The position numbers and the translations under genes were made by a program. Below the pieces are notes generated by a model. It worked only from the letters and a program-made list of their open reading frames with translations, searched no databases and was not told the DNA's origin. Of a stretch of 64,000 bases of DNA, positions 28,625 through 36,012 are shown one piece after another (positions within the stretch are counted from its first letter, which is position 1; each line of letters begins with the position of its first letter). The stretch is from GH45 sp046704385 (GTDB lineage: Bacteria > Bacteroidota > Bacteroidia > Bacteroidales > SZUA-534). The stretch covers positions 62,001 through 126,000 of the forward strand of contig JBJKSB010000018.1 of NCBI GenBank assembly GCA_046704385.1, read 5' to 3'.

Positions 28625-28659
28625 AATTGTAATTGATGAATAAAAATAAGTAAGAAAGC

Positions 28660-29745
28660 TTAATTTTCATTCATAATTCGTGTTTGTTTATTGATTGATT
28701 CCTGGTGAATAGCTTTAAATATCTGAACCAGAAATTCATCACTCAGGTCACGATTTTTACCTTTTTCCAATATTTTATTCAGGATTTCCTGCCATCGGTC
28801 GGGTTGTAAAATGGTGATATTGTTGGCTTTTTTGTATTCCCCGATTTTTTCAGCCACCTTCATCCGTTCCTCAATAATTCCCAGTAATTCATTGTCAAAT
28901 TTATCAATCTGTTGTCTTAAATCTTCCAGGGTATGGAATGAATTTTGGTCAATCTCGCGATGACGGATTACCAGGTTGCCCAGAAGGTTCTTAAGTTCAG
29001 CTGGTGTAATTTGCTGTTTGGCATCGCTCCATGCCTTATCGGGATTACAATGCGATTCAATGATTAATCCATCATAATTCAGGTCAAAAGCTTTTTGAGA
29101 AATTTCCTGTAATATATCACGGCGGCCCCCAATATGACTTGGATCACAAATCATTGGTAAATTGGGCATTTTGGTTCGTAATTCAATAGGCAACTGCCAT
29201 TGCGGGGCATTACGGTACCTGGTTTTATCAAAGGTTGAAAAACCTCTGTGAATAGCACCGACTTTTGTAATTCCTGCACCCTGAATCCTTTCGATGGCAC
29301 CCATCCATAATTCGACATCTGGATTTACAGGATTTTTTATAAAAACCGGGATGTCAACACCTTTTAACGCATCGGCAATATCCTGCATAGCAAAAGGATT
29401 TGCTGAGGTTCGGGCACCAATCCATAAAATATCGACCCCCATCCGAAGTGCTTCGTAAACGTGTTTTACATTAGCCACTTCAATAGATACTTTTAATCCT
29501 ATTTCACGTTGAACTGAACGTAACCATTCCAAACCTATACTGCCAACGCCTTCAAACGAATTTGGACGAGTACGGGGTTTCCAAATTCCTGCCCTAAAAA
29601 CCTCAATACCCTGATCTTTCAGCTGACGCGCTGTATCAAGTACTTGTTCCTCTGACTCTGCACTACAGGGTCCGGCAATAATTAAAGGCCTGTCTTCTTT
29701 TTCTAATCCCCAACCTTTAAATGGGTGTTTTAATATTGCATTCAT
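28660..29745 (-). CDS. Bifunctional DAHP synthase / chorismate mutase (type II)
   Basis: The protein has 361 residues. Residues 1-260 are a class Ibeta DAHP synthase: LIIAGPCSAESEEQ, FRAGIWKPRTRPNSFEG, GARTSANPFAMQ, VFIKNPVNPD, GAIHRGFS, CDPSHIGGRRD and ESHCNPDKAWSDA. Residues about 270-355 are an AroQ chorismate mutase, with the active-site Arg in EDLRQQIDKFD and Lys in GEYKKANN. One chain thus catalyses the first step of the pathway and the committed step to prephenate. The mutase probably also serves as the feedback sensor, as reported for related fusions. It lies between tyrA and aroB in the operon. Confidence 0.95.
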   Translation of the reverse strand: MNAILKHPFKGWGLEKEDRPLIIAGPCSAESEEQVLDTARQLKDQGIEVFRAGIWKPRTRPNSFEGVGSIGLEWLRSVQREIGLKVSIEVANVKHVYEALRMGVDILWIGARTSANPFAMQDIADALKGVDIPVFIKNPVNPDVELWMGAIERIQGAGITKVGAIHRGFSTFDKTRYRNAPQWQLPIELRTKMPNLPMICDPSHIGGRRDILQEISQKAFDLNYDGLIIESHCNPDKAWSDAKQQITPAELKNLLGNLVIRHREIDQNSFHTLEDLRQQIDKFDNELLGIIEERMKVAEKIGEYKKANNITILQPDRWQEILNKILEKGKNRDLSDEFLVQIFKAIHQESINKQTRIMNEN

Positions 29746-29769
29746 GATTTCTATTCAAAATTGTATTAA

Positions 29770-30612
29770 TTATTTAAACAAAACTCTCTTAATTTTATTT
29801 GATTCTTTGATCATGGCATGGACTTTTTCAATGTCATCATTTTCAATAGAGTCCCGGAATTGCTGCAATTTCCGGATATAAACATCCAGTACAGTTTTTA
29901 CATTATCCTTATTCTGGCTGAAAATAGGTGCCCACATATCCGGGGAACTCTTTGCCAGACGTACCGTACTATCGAATCCACCGCTGGCAAGATCAAAAAT
30001 GTTTTTTTCGTTTTTTTCCTTTTCGAGTACAGTCAAAGCCAGGGCAAATGAACTTAAGTGCGAAATGTGTGAGACGTAAGCAGCATGAATATCATGGTTG
30101 ATACCATTCATGTGAATAATGCGCATATTCAGAACCTCATACATTCGTTTAACTGCTGCTACGGCTCTTAAATCACTATCTTCGGTATCGCATAATATGG
30201 AGGCTTTACCGTCGAACATTCCTGAAATGGCAGCCCAGGGACCTGAAAATTCAGTTCCGGCCATAGGATGGCTTGAAACATAATGTTTCCGTTTAGGATG
30301 GTATTTAATATGTTCAAGTATAGATGTTTTAGTTGAACACATGTCCGTAACTGTCTGCATGTCAATTAAATCGAGTACTTTAGGCAATACACTTATGGTG
30401 GCATCCACGGGTATAGCTAAAATAATCATATCAGCTTGTTTCACAGCAGTTTCCAAATCTGAAATTTCATCTACAAAACCAATATGCTGCGCTGCATTGG
30501 CGTTTATCCGATCCTTGTCGACACCAATAATTTTATCAGTAAAGCCCCTTTTCCTTAAATCGATGGCTGCTGAGCCCCCCATCAATCCTAAGCCTATAAT
30601 TGTTAATGTCAT
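29770..30612 (-). CDS. tyrA: Prephenate dehydrogenase
   Basis: The protein has 280 residues. The N-terminal Rossmann motif is IIGLGLMGGS (5-14) with the adenosine-ribose acidic residue in GVDKD. SSHPMAGTEFSGPWAA is the TyrA substrate-site signature, with the catalytic His. The helical dimerisation domain follows (HISHLSSFALALTVLEKE...ASGGFDSTVRLAKSSPDMW). It oxidatively decarboxylates prephenate to 4-hydroxyphenylpyruvate. It lacks an ACT domain, so control by tyrosine would have to come from elsewhere. It starts 7 bp after the aminotransferase stop. Confidence 0.95.
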   Translation of the reverse strand: MTLTIIGLGLMGGSAAIDLRKRGFTDKIIGVDKDRINANAAQHIGFVDEISDLETAVKQADMIILAIPVDATISVLPKVLDLIDMQTVTDMCSTKTSILEHIKYHPKRKHYVSSHPMAGTEFSGPWAAISGMFDGKASILCDTEDSDLRAVAAVKRMYEVLNMRIIHMNGINHDIHAAYVSHISHLSSFALALTVLEKEKNEKNIFDLASGGFDSTVRLAKSSPDMWAPIFSQNKDNVKTVLDVYIRKLQQFRDSIENDDIEKVHAMIKESNKIKRVLFK

Positions 30613-30619
30613 TTAAATT

Positions 30620-31786
30620 TTAGTTATTCAGGTTAAGTTTTTCAATTCTCGCAATCGATTCTTTAATAAGCTCTTTCGAGCTACATAATGAAACCCGGGC
30701 AAATTTATCTCCATTTGAACCGAATATGGCACCCGGAGTAATAAATACATTGGTCTCGTACAGAATTTTATCACAAAAATCGAAAGTATGACTATAATTA
30801 TCAGGAATTTGTGCCCATACAAACATACCGCTTTGATTTTTATCGTAACGCGCTCCCAGCTTATCAAATAACTCCCAAACCAGTTTGCGACGTTCAATAT
30901 ATTCGTCGTTTATGTATTTAAACCAGCCATTCCCTTTTTCCAGAGCTTTAGCAGCAGCCAATTGTAAGGGTTTATACATACCCGAGTCCATGTTGCTTTT
31001 AATTTTAATTACATGACTGATAAACTCAGGTTTTCCGGCAACCATTCCCACCCTGAAACCGGCCATGTTATGTGATTTACTCAGTGAGTTCAGTTCCAGG
31101 GCAGTATCTTTTGCACCAGGCACTGCCAGAATACTTTTGGGATCATCATTCAGGATAAAACTGTATGGATTATCATTGCATATTAAAATATCATGCTTCA
31201 ATCCAAATTCAATCAGTTTTTGGTAAACATCCATCGATGCCGGCTGACCGGTAGGCATATGTGGATAGTTCACCCACATGATTTTTACTCCTGAAAGATC
31301 AGTTTTTTCCAGCTCGTCAAAATCAGGATACCAATTGTTTTCTTTTTTTAGTTGATATTCAGCCAGTTGAGCTCCTGTAATTAAAGAAACAGAGCGATAA
31401 GTCGGATAGCCTGGATTGGGAATTAACACTTTATCCCCGGGATTTACGAATGCCATAGAGATGTGCATAATCCCTTCTTTGGAACCAATCAAAGGCAATA
31501 TTTCCGTATTACTGTCCAAATCAACCTGGTAATAGGTTTTATACCATTTTGAAAAAGCCTGACGAAGCTCGGGAATCCCATTATAACTTTGATATCCATG
31601 GTTTCCCGGAGTATTAATTCCATTGGTAAAAGCCTCAAGGGCAGTCTTTGGCGGTAACATATCGGGGTCACCAATTCCCAGGTTAATCACATTTTTTCCT
31701 TCTGAACGCATTTTAGCTATTTCCTTGAGCTTTTGCGAGAAGTAATATTCCTGAACCAGGTTGGTTCTGTCAGCTGGTTGTATCAT
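30620..31786 (-). CDS. PLP-dependent class I/II aminotransferase, probably aromatic
   Basis: The protein has 388 residues. The fold-type-I pattern includes NLGIGDPDMLPP (35-46), PNPGYPTY, the cofactor region WVNYPHMPTGQ and CNDNPYSF, and the PLP lysine Lys237 in NSLSKSHNMAGFRVGM. The substrate Arg lies in the C-terminal FARVSLC region. It lies 7 bp upstream of tyrA and 3 bp downstream of pheA, so it most likely transaminates phenylpyruvate and 4-hydroxyphenylpyruvate. Members of this subfamily also include LL-diaminopimelate aminotransferases, so specificity rests on context. Confidence 0.85.
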   Translation of the reverse strand: MIQPADRTNLVQEYYFSQKLKEIAKMRSEGKNVINLGIGDPDMLPPKTALEAFTNGINTPGNHGYQSYNGIPELRQAFSKWYKTYYQVDLDSNTEILPLIGSKEGIMHISMAFVNPGDKVLIPNPGYPTYRSVSLITGAQLAEYQLKKENNWYPDFDELEKTDLSGVKIMWVNYPHMPTGQPASMDVYQKLIEFGLKHDILICNDNPYSFILNDDPKSILAVPGAKDTALELNSLSKSHNMAGFRVGMVAGKPEFISHVIKIKSNMDSGMYKPLQLAAAKALEKGNGWFKYINDEYIERRKLVWELFDKLGARYDKNQSGMFVWAQIPDNYSHTFDFCDKILYETNVFITPGAIFGSNGDKFARVSLCSSKELIKESIARIEKLNLNN

Positions 31787-31789
31787 TTT

Positions 31790-32683
31790 TTATTGATGAT
31801 GAATATTTTCTAATGTTTCGATACTATATTTATATTCTCCGAGTATAAGTAAATCAACTATCAGGGGTTTTATAGCATCTAAACCCTGCGTGTATTTTTG
31901 GTAATCGGTAAAAGCCAGATCGACATAAAAGAAATATTGAAATTCTTTACCTACGATCGGCATTGATTGAATTTTGGTAAGATCGAGGTCGTAAAAAGCC
32001 AGTACACTCAATACTTGTGAAAGCCTTCCCTGATAGTTTGGCAGGCTAAAACAAATTGAGGCTTTACTTATATCTTCAGGCAAATTATCTTCGCTGTCGC
32101 GATGTGTTAAAATTAAAAACCGGGTATAATTCCTTTTATTGGTTTCTATACCCGGCGCTAATATTTCCAGTCCAAACATTTCAGCCGCAAGATCGGAAGC
32201 AATGGCCCCTTTTCCCACTAATTTCTTTTCGCCTATTAACTGGGCGCTTAGCGCGGTATCAATAGATTCTACCAATTTAATTTCAGCATATTGTTTAAAG
32301 AATTTTCGACACTGGGCAATGGCCATGTAATGCGAATGTACTTCAGTTAAATCTTCAATTTTTTGACCTGGTAAGGCAATCAGGTTCTGTTTGATACGCA
32401 GGTATTCTTCACCTACAATTTTAACCGGTGATTCTTTTAATAATACATAATTAGGAATTAAACTGCCAGCCACCGTGTTTTCGATAGCCATTATCCCAAA
32501 ATCGATTTCTTTTCTGGCCAACAGGTCGGTGATGTTTTCAAAGGTTTCACATGGTACTATCTCAATATCGAAATCGAAATAATTGCGTGCGGCAATTTCA
32601 TGAAAGGCTCCTGTTCCACCCTGGATGGCAACCTTTTTTAAACCTATTTCTGTTAATTTACTGTCAACCATAATATCTGGCAT
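31790..32683 (-). CDS. pheA: Prephenate dehydratase
   Basis: The protein has 297 residues. The PDT domain (about 15-195) has VAIQGGTGAFHEIAARNYF, MAIENTVAGSL, HSHYMAIAQC and the catalytic NYTRFLIL (Thr187-Arg188-Phe189). A C-terminal ACT domain (about 205-285) should bind Phe, but the usual ESRP motif reads QSMP. It makes phenylpyruvate from prephenate. It is the first structural gene of the operon. Its ATG follows directly on the U-run of the upstream attenuator, so there is no room for a separate ribosome-binding site when the hairpin is folded. Met5 (32671) is an alternative start. Confidence 0.95.
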   Translation of the reverse strand: MPDIMVDSKLTEIGLKKVAIQGGTGAFHEIAARNYFDFDIEIVPCETFENITDLLARKEIDFGIMAIENTVAGSLIPNYVLLKESPVKIVGEEYLRIKQNLIALPGQKIEDLTEVHSHYMAIAQCRKFFKQYAEIKLVESIDTALSAQLIGEKKLVGKGAIASDLAAEMFGLEILAPGIETNKRNYTRFLILTHRDSEDNLPEDISKASICFSLPNYQGRLSQVLSVLAFYDLDLTKIQSMPIVGKEFQYFFYVDLAFTDYQKYTQGLDAIKPLIVDLLILGEYKYSIETLENIHHQ

Positions 32684-32710
32684 AAAAAAACCCCGCTTTC
32701 AGCGGGGCTT
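32684..32710 (-). terminator. Attenuator terminator of the aromatic operon
   Basis: On the minus strand the stem AAGCCCCGC (32710-32702), loop TGAAA and GCGGGG (32696-32691) is followed by seven T (32690-32684). The next base is the A of the pheA ATG (32683). Core pairs are all G-C, extended by one G-U and two A-U pairs. The leader peptide stop lies 16 nt upstream. Confidence 0.9.
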
Positions 32711-32749
32711 ATATTTAAATATTATATTATTTACTCAAATAAAACCCCG
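32703..32749 (-). promoter_or_regulatory. Predicted antiterminator pairing
   Basis: CGGGGTTTTAT inside the last third of the leader peptide (32749-32739) can pair with ATAAGCCCCG (32712-32703), the 5' arm of the terminator, with one bulged U. The two hairpins are mutually exclusive. A ribosome stalled on the aromatic codons (32786-32760) leaves this arm free. A ribosome that reaches the leader stop at 32727 would cover it, letting the terminator form. Confidence 0.75.
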
Positions 32750-32813
32750 TTTTACTTCCCCAGAAATAAAAATAGAAATAATAAAAAGAAGTATGTCCAA
32801 ACAGGTTTTTCAT
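32727..32813 (-). CDS. Phe/Tyr-rich attenuator leader peptide (28 residues)
   Basis: ATG at 32813, TAA ending at 32727. The peptide starts MKNLFGHTS, then has nine consecutive aromatic residues, FYYFYFYFW (residues 10-18), and ends GFYLSK. Twelve of 28 residues are Phe, Tyr or Trp. It sits between a promoter and a terminator directly before pheA. This is the classical layout of leader peptides that sense charged tRNA by ribosome stalling (as known for trp, his and phe leaders in other bacteria). The run alternates Phe and Tyr codons, so shortage of either would stall the ribosome; Trp shortage would stall it at codon 18. The peptide itself probably has no other function. Confidence 0.88.
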   Translation of the reverse strand: MKNLFGHTSFYYFYFYFWGSKTGFYLSK

Positions 32814-32834
32814 AGTTATGTTTTTTTGACAGAA

Positions 32835-32865
32835 CAAAGATGAAAGATATTTTTGAATAAGCAAA
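32835..32865 (-). promoter_or_regulatory. Promoter of the aromatic amino-acid operon
   Basis: On the minus strand TTTG (32865-32862), 19 nt, then CATCTTTG (32842-32835) matches TTTG / TAnnTTTG with one mismatch (C for T) and ideal spacing. The predicted start is about 18 nt before the leader ATG. Confidence 0.75.
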
Positions 32866-32940
32866 AAAAATCTGAAAAAATATTTCAATGTTTAATTATA
32901 ATTTAAAAAACAATCAAATAATCTGCTTTCATATTATAAG

Positions 32941-33954
32941 TTAGAAAATAAACTTATAAACTATCTTTTCATGATATTTTTCTCCAGGTCGCAGCACAGC
33001 ACTGGGGAATTGGGGTTTGTTGGGGGCATCAGGAAAATTTTGTGCTTCAATGGCTATGCCTGAATACTGGGCAAAGGGTAATCCGCCTTTACCAATACTG
33101 CTGCCATCAAAATGCATTCCTGTATACACCTGAATTCCGGGCTGGGTTGTATAAACCTCAATAGCTCTTCCTGAATTGGGTTCAGAAACCTTGCATGCCA
33201 GGCCATAAGTTTTTTCAGGTTTATTAATTACCCAATTATGATCGAGCCCTCCAACCAATTGTATCTGATCGTATTCACTCTTAATACGCTCCGATAATTT
33301 AACCGGTTCAATAAAATTCATGTCTGTTCCCAGTACTTCCCTTAGTTCTCCTGTGGGTACGCCCATCTCATTGATCGGGGTGAATGATTTCGCATTTACG
33401 TTAAGCTCATGGTTAAAAACTTTACCCTGCCCCACACCATTCAAATTAAAATAAGGATGACTGGTTAAATTAACTACGGTTGTTTTATCAGTAACAGCTG
33501 AAAGATCAATAAACAACTCATTATCATTGTTTAAAGCGTAGATTACTTCAACTGATAAATTTCCCGGATAATTTTCTTCCCCATCAACACTTAAATATTT
33601 TAATTTGTAAGCGCTGCTATATCCTTCCAAATTATACGGTTCCACCAGCCACTCACGGGTATTGAAACCGTTAAATCCACCGTGTAGTTGATTTGTACGG
33701 TCGTTCTGGGCCAATTGATAGGTTTTTCCTTCCAGTGTAAACTGTCCTTCTCCAATACGATTAGCAAACCTTCCGCAGATTGCTCCCATGTAACTATCGC
33801 CCTGCTCAGCCTCATCAAAAGTATCATATCCAAGGGCAATATCAACCAGTTTACCGTTTTCCGGAATTTTAACTGATGTAAATTTGCCTCCCAGTGCAAT
33901 AAATTCAACTATAATTCCATTACTGTTTGTAAGTGAATAAGTTTTCATATCCAT
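32941..33954 (-). CDS. galM: Aldose 1-epimerase (galactose mutarotase)
   Basis: The protein has 338 residues from the ATG at 33954 (Met3, 33948, also possible). A longer frame opens at 34002, but that ATG lies in the loop of a terminator hairpin and codes for sequence unlike the family. Motifs are GGKFTSVKIP, GAICGRFANRIGEGQFTLEGKTY, NQLHGGFNGFN, the catalytic His in TSHPYFNLNG, GLDHNWVIN and the catalytic Glu in GIAIEAQNFPDAPN. It interconverts alpha- and beta-galactose for GalK. It lies downstream of the symporter pair but behind a terminator, so its expression may be partly independent. Confidence 0.93.
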   Translation of the reverse strand: MDMKTYSLTNSNGIIVEFIALGGKFTSVKIPENGKLVDIALGYDTFDEAEQGDSYMGAICGRFANRIGEGQFTLEGKTYQLAQNDRTNQLHGGFNGFNTREWLVEPYNLEGYSSAYKLKYLSVDGEENYPGNLSVEVIYALNNDNELFIDLSAVTDKTTVVNLTSHPYFNLNGVGQGKVFNHELNVNAKSFTPINEMGVPTGELREVLGTDMNFIEPVKLSERIKSEYDQIQLVGGLDHNWVINKPEKTYGLACKVSEPNSGRAIEVYTTQPGIQVYTGMHFDGSSIGKGGLPFAQYSGIAIEAQNFPDAPNKPQFPSAVLRPGEKYHEKIVYKFIF

Positions 33955-33985
33955 TATTTTAATCTGATTTTGAAATTTAAAATAT

Positions 33986-34015
33986 AAAAAAGGATGTTTC
34001 ATTTTTGAAACATCC
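33986..34015 (-). terminator. Terminator between the small membrane protein gene and galM
   Basis: On the minus strand GGATGTTTC (34015-34007), a 6-nt loop and GAAACATCC form a perfect 9-bp stem followed by TTTTTT (33991-33986). It ends the main gal transcript upstream of galM or reduces read-through into it. Confidence 0.85.
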
Positions 34016-34041
34016 GAAATTATACAATTTTACTTAAATAT

Positions 34042-34251
34042 CTATTTTTTTTTCTTTTTCCTGAATAAATCGGAAATAATAAGCATAAATCCGCCGAATA
34101 TCAGCATAAAAATGCCTGACCATAAATTTATATTAATGTTCAGTGAAATAGAATACATTTCATTTGACGATGTTGCCAATCCAAAAATGGTAAGTAATAA
34201 ACCAAAAATGGAAAACATCAGTCCTATTGGTATTTTAATATCTAATCCCAT
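34042..34251 (-). CDS. Small two-helix membrane protein next to the symporter
   Basis: The protein has 69 residues with two hydrophobic segments (about 7-26, IPIGLMFSIFGLLLTIFGLA; about 43-62, LWSGIFMLIFGGFMLIISDL) and a terminal RKKKKK, which places the C-terminus in the cytoplasm. The gene starts 18 bp after the sodium/sugar symporter stop and ends at the operon terminator, so it is tightly coupled to the symporter. It could be an accessory subunit; that is inference from position. No known family is recognised. Confidence 0.75.
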   Translation of the reverse strand: MGLDIKIPIGLMFSIFGLLLTIFGLATSSNEMYSISLNININLWSGIFMLIFGGFMLIISDLFRKKKKK

Positions 34252-34269
34252 GATAATTTATTTTAATGT

Positions 34270-35943
34270 TTACCAGAAAATAATTGATAACACAAGAGCA
34301 ATAACACCAACCATCCAGGCCATTGCAACAGGTTTTTGAAACCATCTTTTTGAATCATCAACCACTTTGGGTGTTAATTGATAAACTAGGCCTTTTAGTT
34401 GTTCATCGGTTTTGGTACGTTTGGTTAACAGCGAGATGATTAATGTTACAACCAGGGCAACACTAAAGGCAATAATGGCAATATTAAAATTCTGAGCCAT
34501 TTCGCTGGGGAATACTTTTATTACGGTTCCCAACCAACCTCCTTTAATCAGACTTTCAGCACCTACAGGTGCAGTTAAGCCATGAACAATGGCTGCTGAT
34601 CCTGTACCGGCAATTAAACCCCAGAAAGCACCGTGTCCCGTAGTTCGTTTTGTAAACATACCCAGGACAAAGGCAGCGAACAGCGGAGCATTAATAAAGG
34701 CAAAAACCAGTTGTAAAAAGTCCATTACATTATTAAATAATGCAGCTACATAAGCAGTTAGAATAGAAACCCCAACGCCTACAATAGTAGTTATTTGCCC
34801 TACACGCAGGTAATGGCTGTCTGATTTTCCTTTAACCAGGTAGCTTTGATAAATATCATAAGTCCAAACGGTATTAAAAGCTGTTACATTACCAGCCATA
34901 CCACTCATAAATGAAGCCATCAGGGCTGTTAATCCAAGTCCTAAAACCCCAGTCGGGAAATAGCGTTTTAAAAGCATAGGTATTACCAGGTCGTAATCGT
35001 AGCCAGCACCCTTAACAGGCAGGTGAAATGAAGCATCGCCCATATTAAGCAAAGCAATAGCAATCATTCCGGGTACTATCACTAAAAACGGAATAAACAT
35101 TTTTGGAATAGCACCTATTAAAGGGGTTTTACGGGCAGCACTCATCGAACCGGCTGCCATGGCACGTTGTACTACCAGGAAGTTGGTACACCAATACCCA
35201 AACGACAGGACAAATCCTAATCCAAAAATGATACCCATAACGCCTCCCATGGGGTGATCGGCATTAATATATTTCCATGAATGGGCTAAATGAGGTGAAA
35301 TATTTGCGGTTAGTCCTTCCCAGCCACCAACATGTATTAATCCTATAATTACCAGGGGCAGGAATCCTATTACGATGAGGAAAAACTGCAAAACTTCGTT
35401 GTAAATCGCTGAACTCAATCCTCCTAAATAAGTATAAACCAGTACAATAATAGCTGATATTATTAAACTCATATGAAAATTCCATCCCAGCAAATTTTCG
35501 AGAAGCAATGCCAGGGCATACATTGATATACCCGAAGCAAAAATGGTCATAATAGCAAACGAAAAAGCATTAAAAGCCCTGGTTTTTTCGTCAAACCTGA
35601 GTTTTAAGTATTCCGGTACCGACCGGGCTTTGGAGCCATAGTAAAATGGCATCATGAAAATGGCCAGAAAAATCATGGCCGGAATGGCACCAATCCAGTA
35701 AAAATGTACTGTGGCCAGCCCATATTTTGCTCCTGAGGCTGCCATACCAATTACTTCGAGGGCACCCAGATTTGCAGATATAAAGGCCAGGCCGGTTACC
35801 CATGCAGGCAAAGAACGTCCGGCTTCGAGAAAGGCAGAGGCATTACTCATATATTTTTTTAGTGCCCATCCAATTCCCAAAACAAAAACAAAATAGATGA
35901 TCATGATAGAATAATCTAACCATGTCAGCGAAAATGATTCCAT
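34270..35943 (-). CDS. Sodium/solute symporter (SSS/SGLT family), probable galactose or glucose transporter
   Basis: The protein has 557 residues and about 13-14 membrane helices. SSS features are the N-terminal LDYSIMIIYFVFVLGIGW, FLEAGRSLPAWVTGLAFISANLGALEVIGMAASG (sodium/sugar site region) and ARSVPEYLKLRFDEKTRAFNAF. YTYLGGLSSAIYNEVLQFFLIVIG lies in the canonical SSS signature region, and MASFMSGMAGNVTAFNTVWTYDIYQ contributes to the second sodium site. The length and the vSGLT-like pattern fit a sugar carrier. It is flanked by galK and galM, so galactose is the likely substrate. It acts in the inner membrane. Confidence 0.92.
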   Translation of the reverse strand: MESFSLTWLDYSIMIIYFVFVLGIGWALKKYMSNASAFLEAGRSLPAWVTGLAFISANLGALEVIGMAASGAKYGLATVHFYWIGAIPAMIFLAIFMMPFYYGSKARSVPEYLKLRFDEKTRAFNAFSFAIMTIFASGISMYALALLLENLLGWNFHMSLIISAIIVLVYTYLGGLSSAIYNEVLQFFLIVIGFLPLVIIGLIHVGGWEGLTANISPHLAHSWKYINADHPMGGVMGIIFGLGFVLSFGYWCTNFLVVQRAMAAGSMSAARKTPLIGAIPKMFIPFLVIVPGMIAIALLNMGDASFHLPVKGAGYDYDLVIPMLLKRYFPTGVLGLGLTALMASFMSGMAGNVTAFNTVWTYDIYQSYLVKGKSDSHYLRVGQITTIVGVGVSILTAYVAALFNNVMDFLQLVFAFINAPLFAAFVLGMFTKRTTGHGAFWGLIAGTGSAAIVHGLTAPVGAESLIKGGWLGTVIKVFPSEMAQNFNIAIIAFSVALVVTLIISLLTKRTKTDEQLKGLVYQLTPKVVDDSKRWFQKPVAMAWMVGVIALVLSIIFW

Positions 35944-36012
35944 ATTAGTTAATTTAGTTAAACATTATAATTGTGGTTTATTAGTTTCCTATAGATGTTA
36001 TGTTTTTAATCA

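Noticed and set aside
32684..32710. The hairpin before pheA as a simple terminator of the upstream galM transcript
   Set aside because: galM lies upstream on the same strand's map but ends at 32941, before a separate promoter at 32835-32865; the hairpin follows the leader ORF and has an exclusive antiterminator partner.
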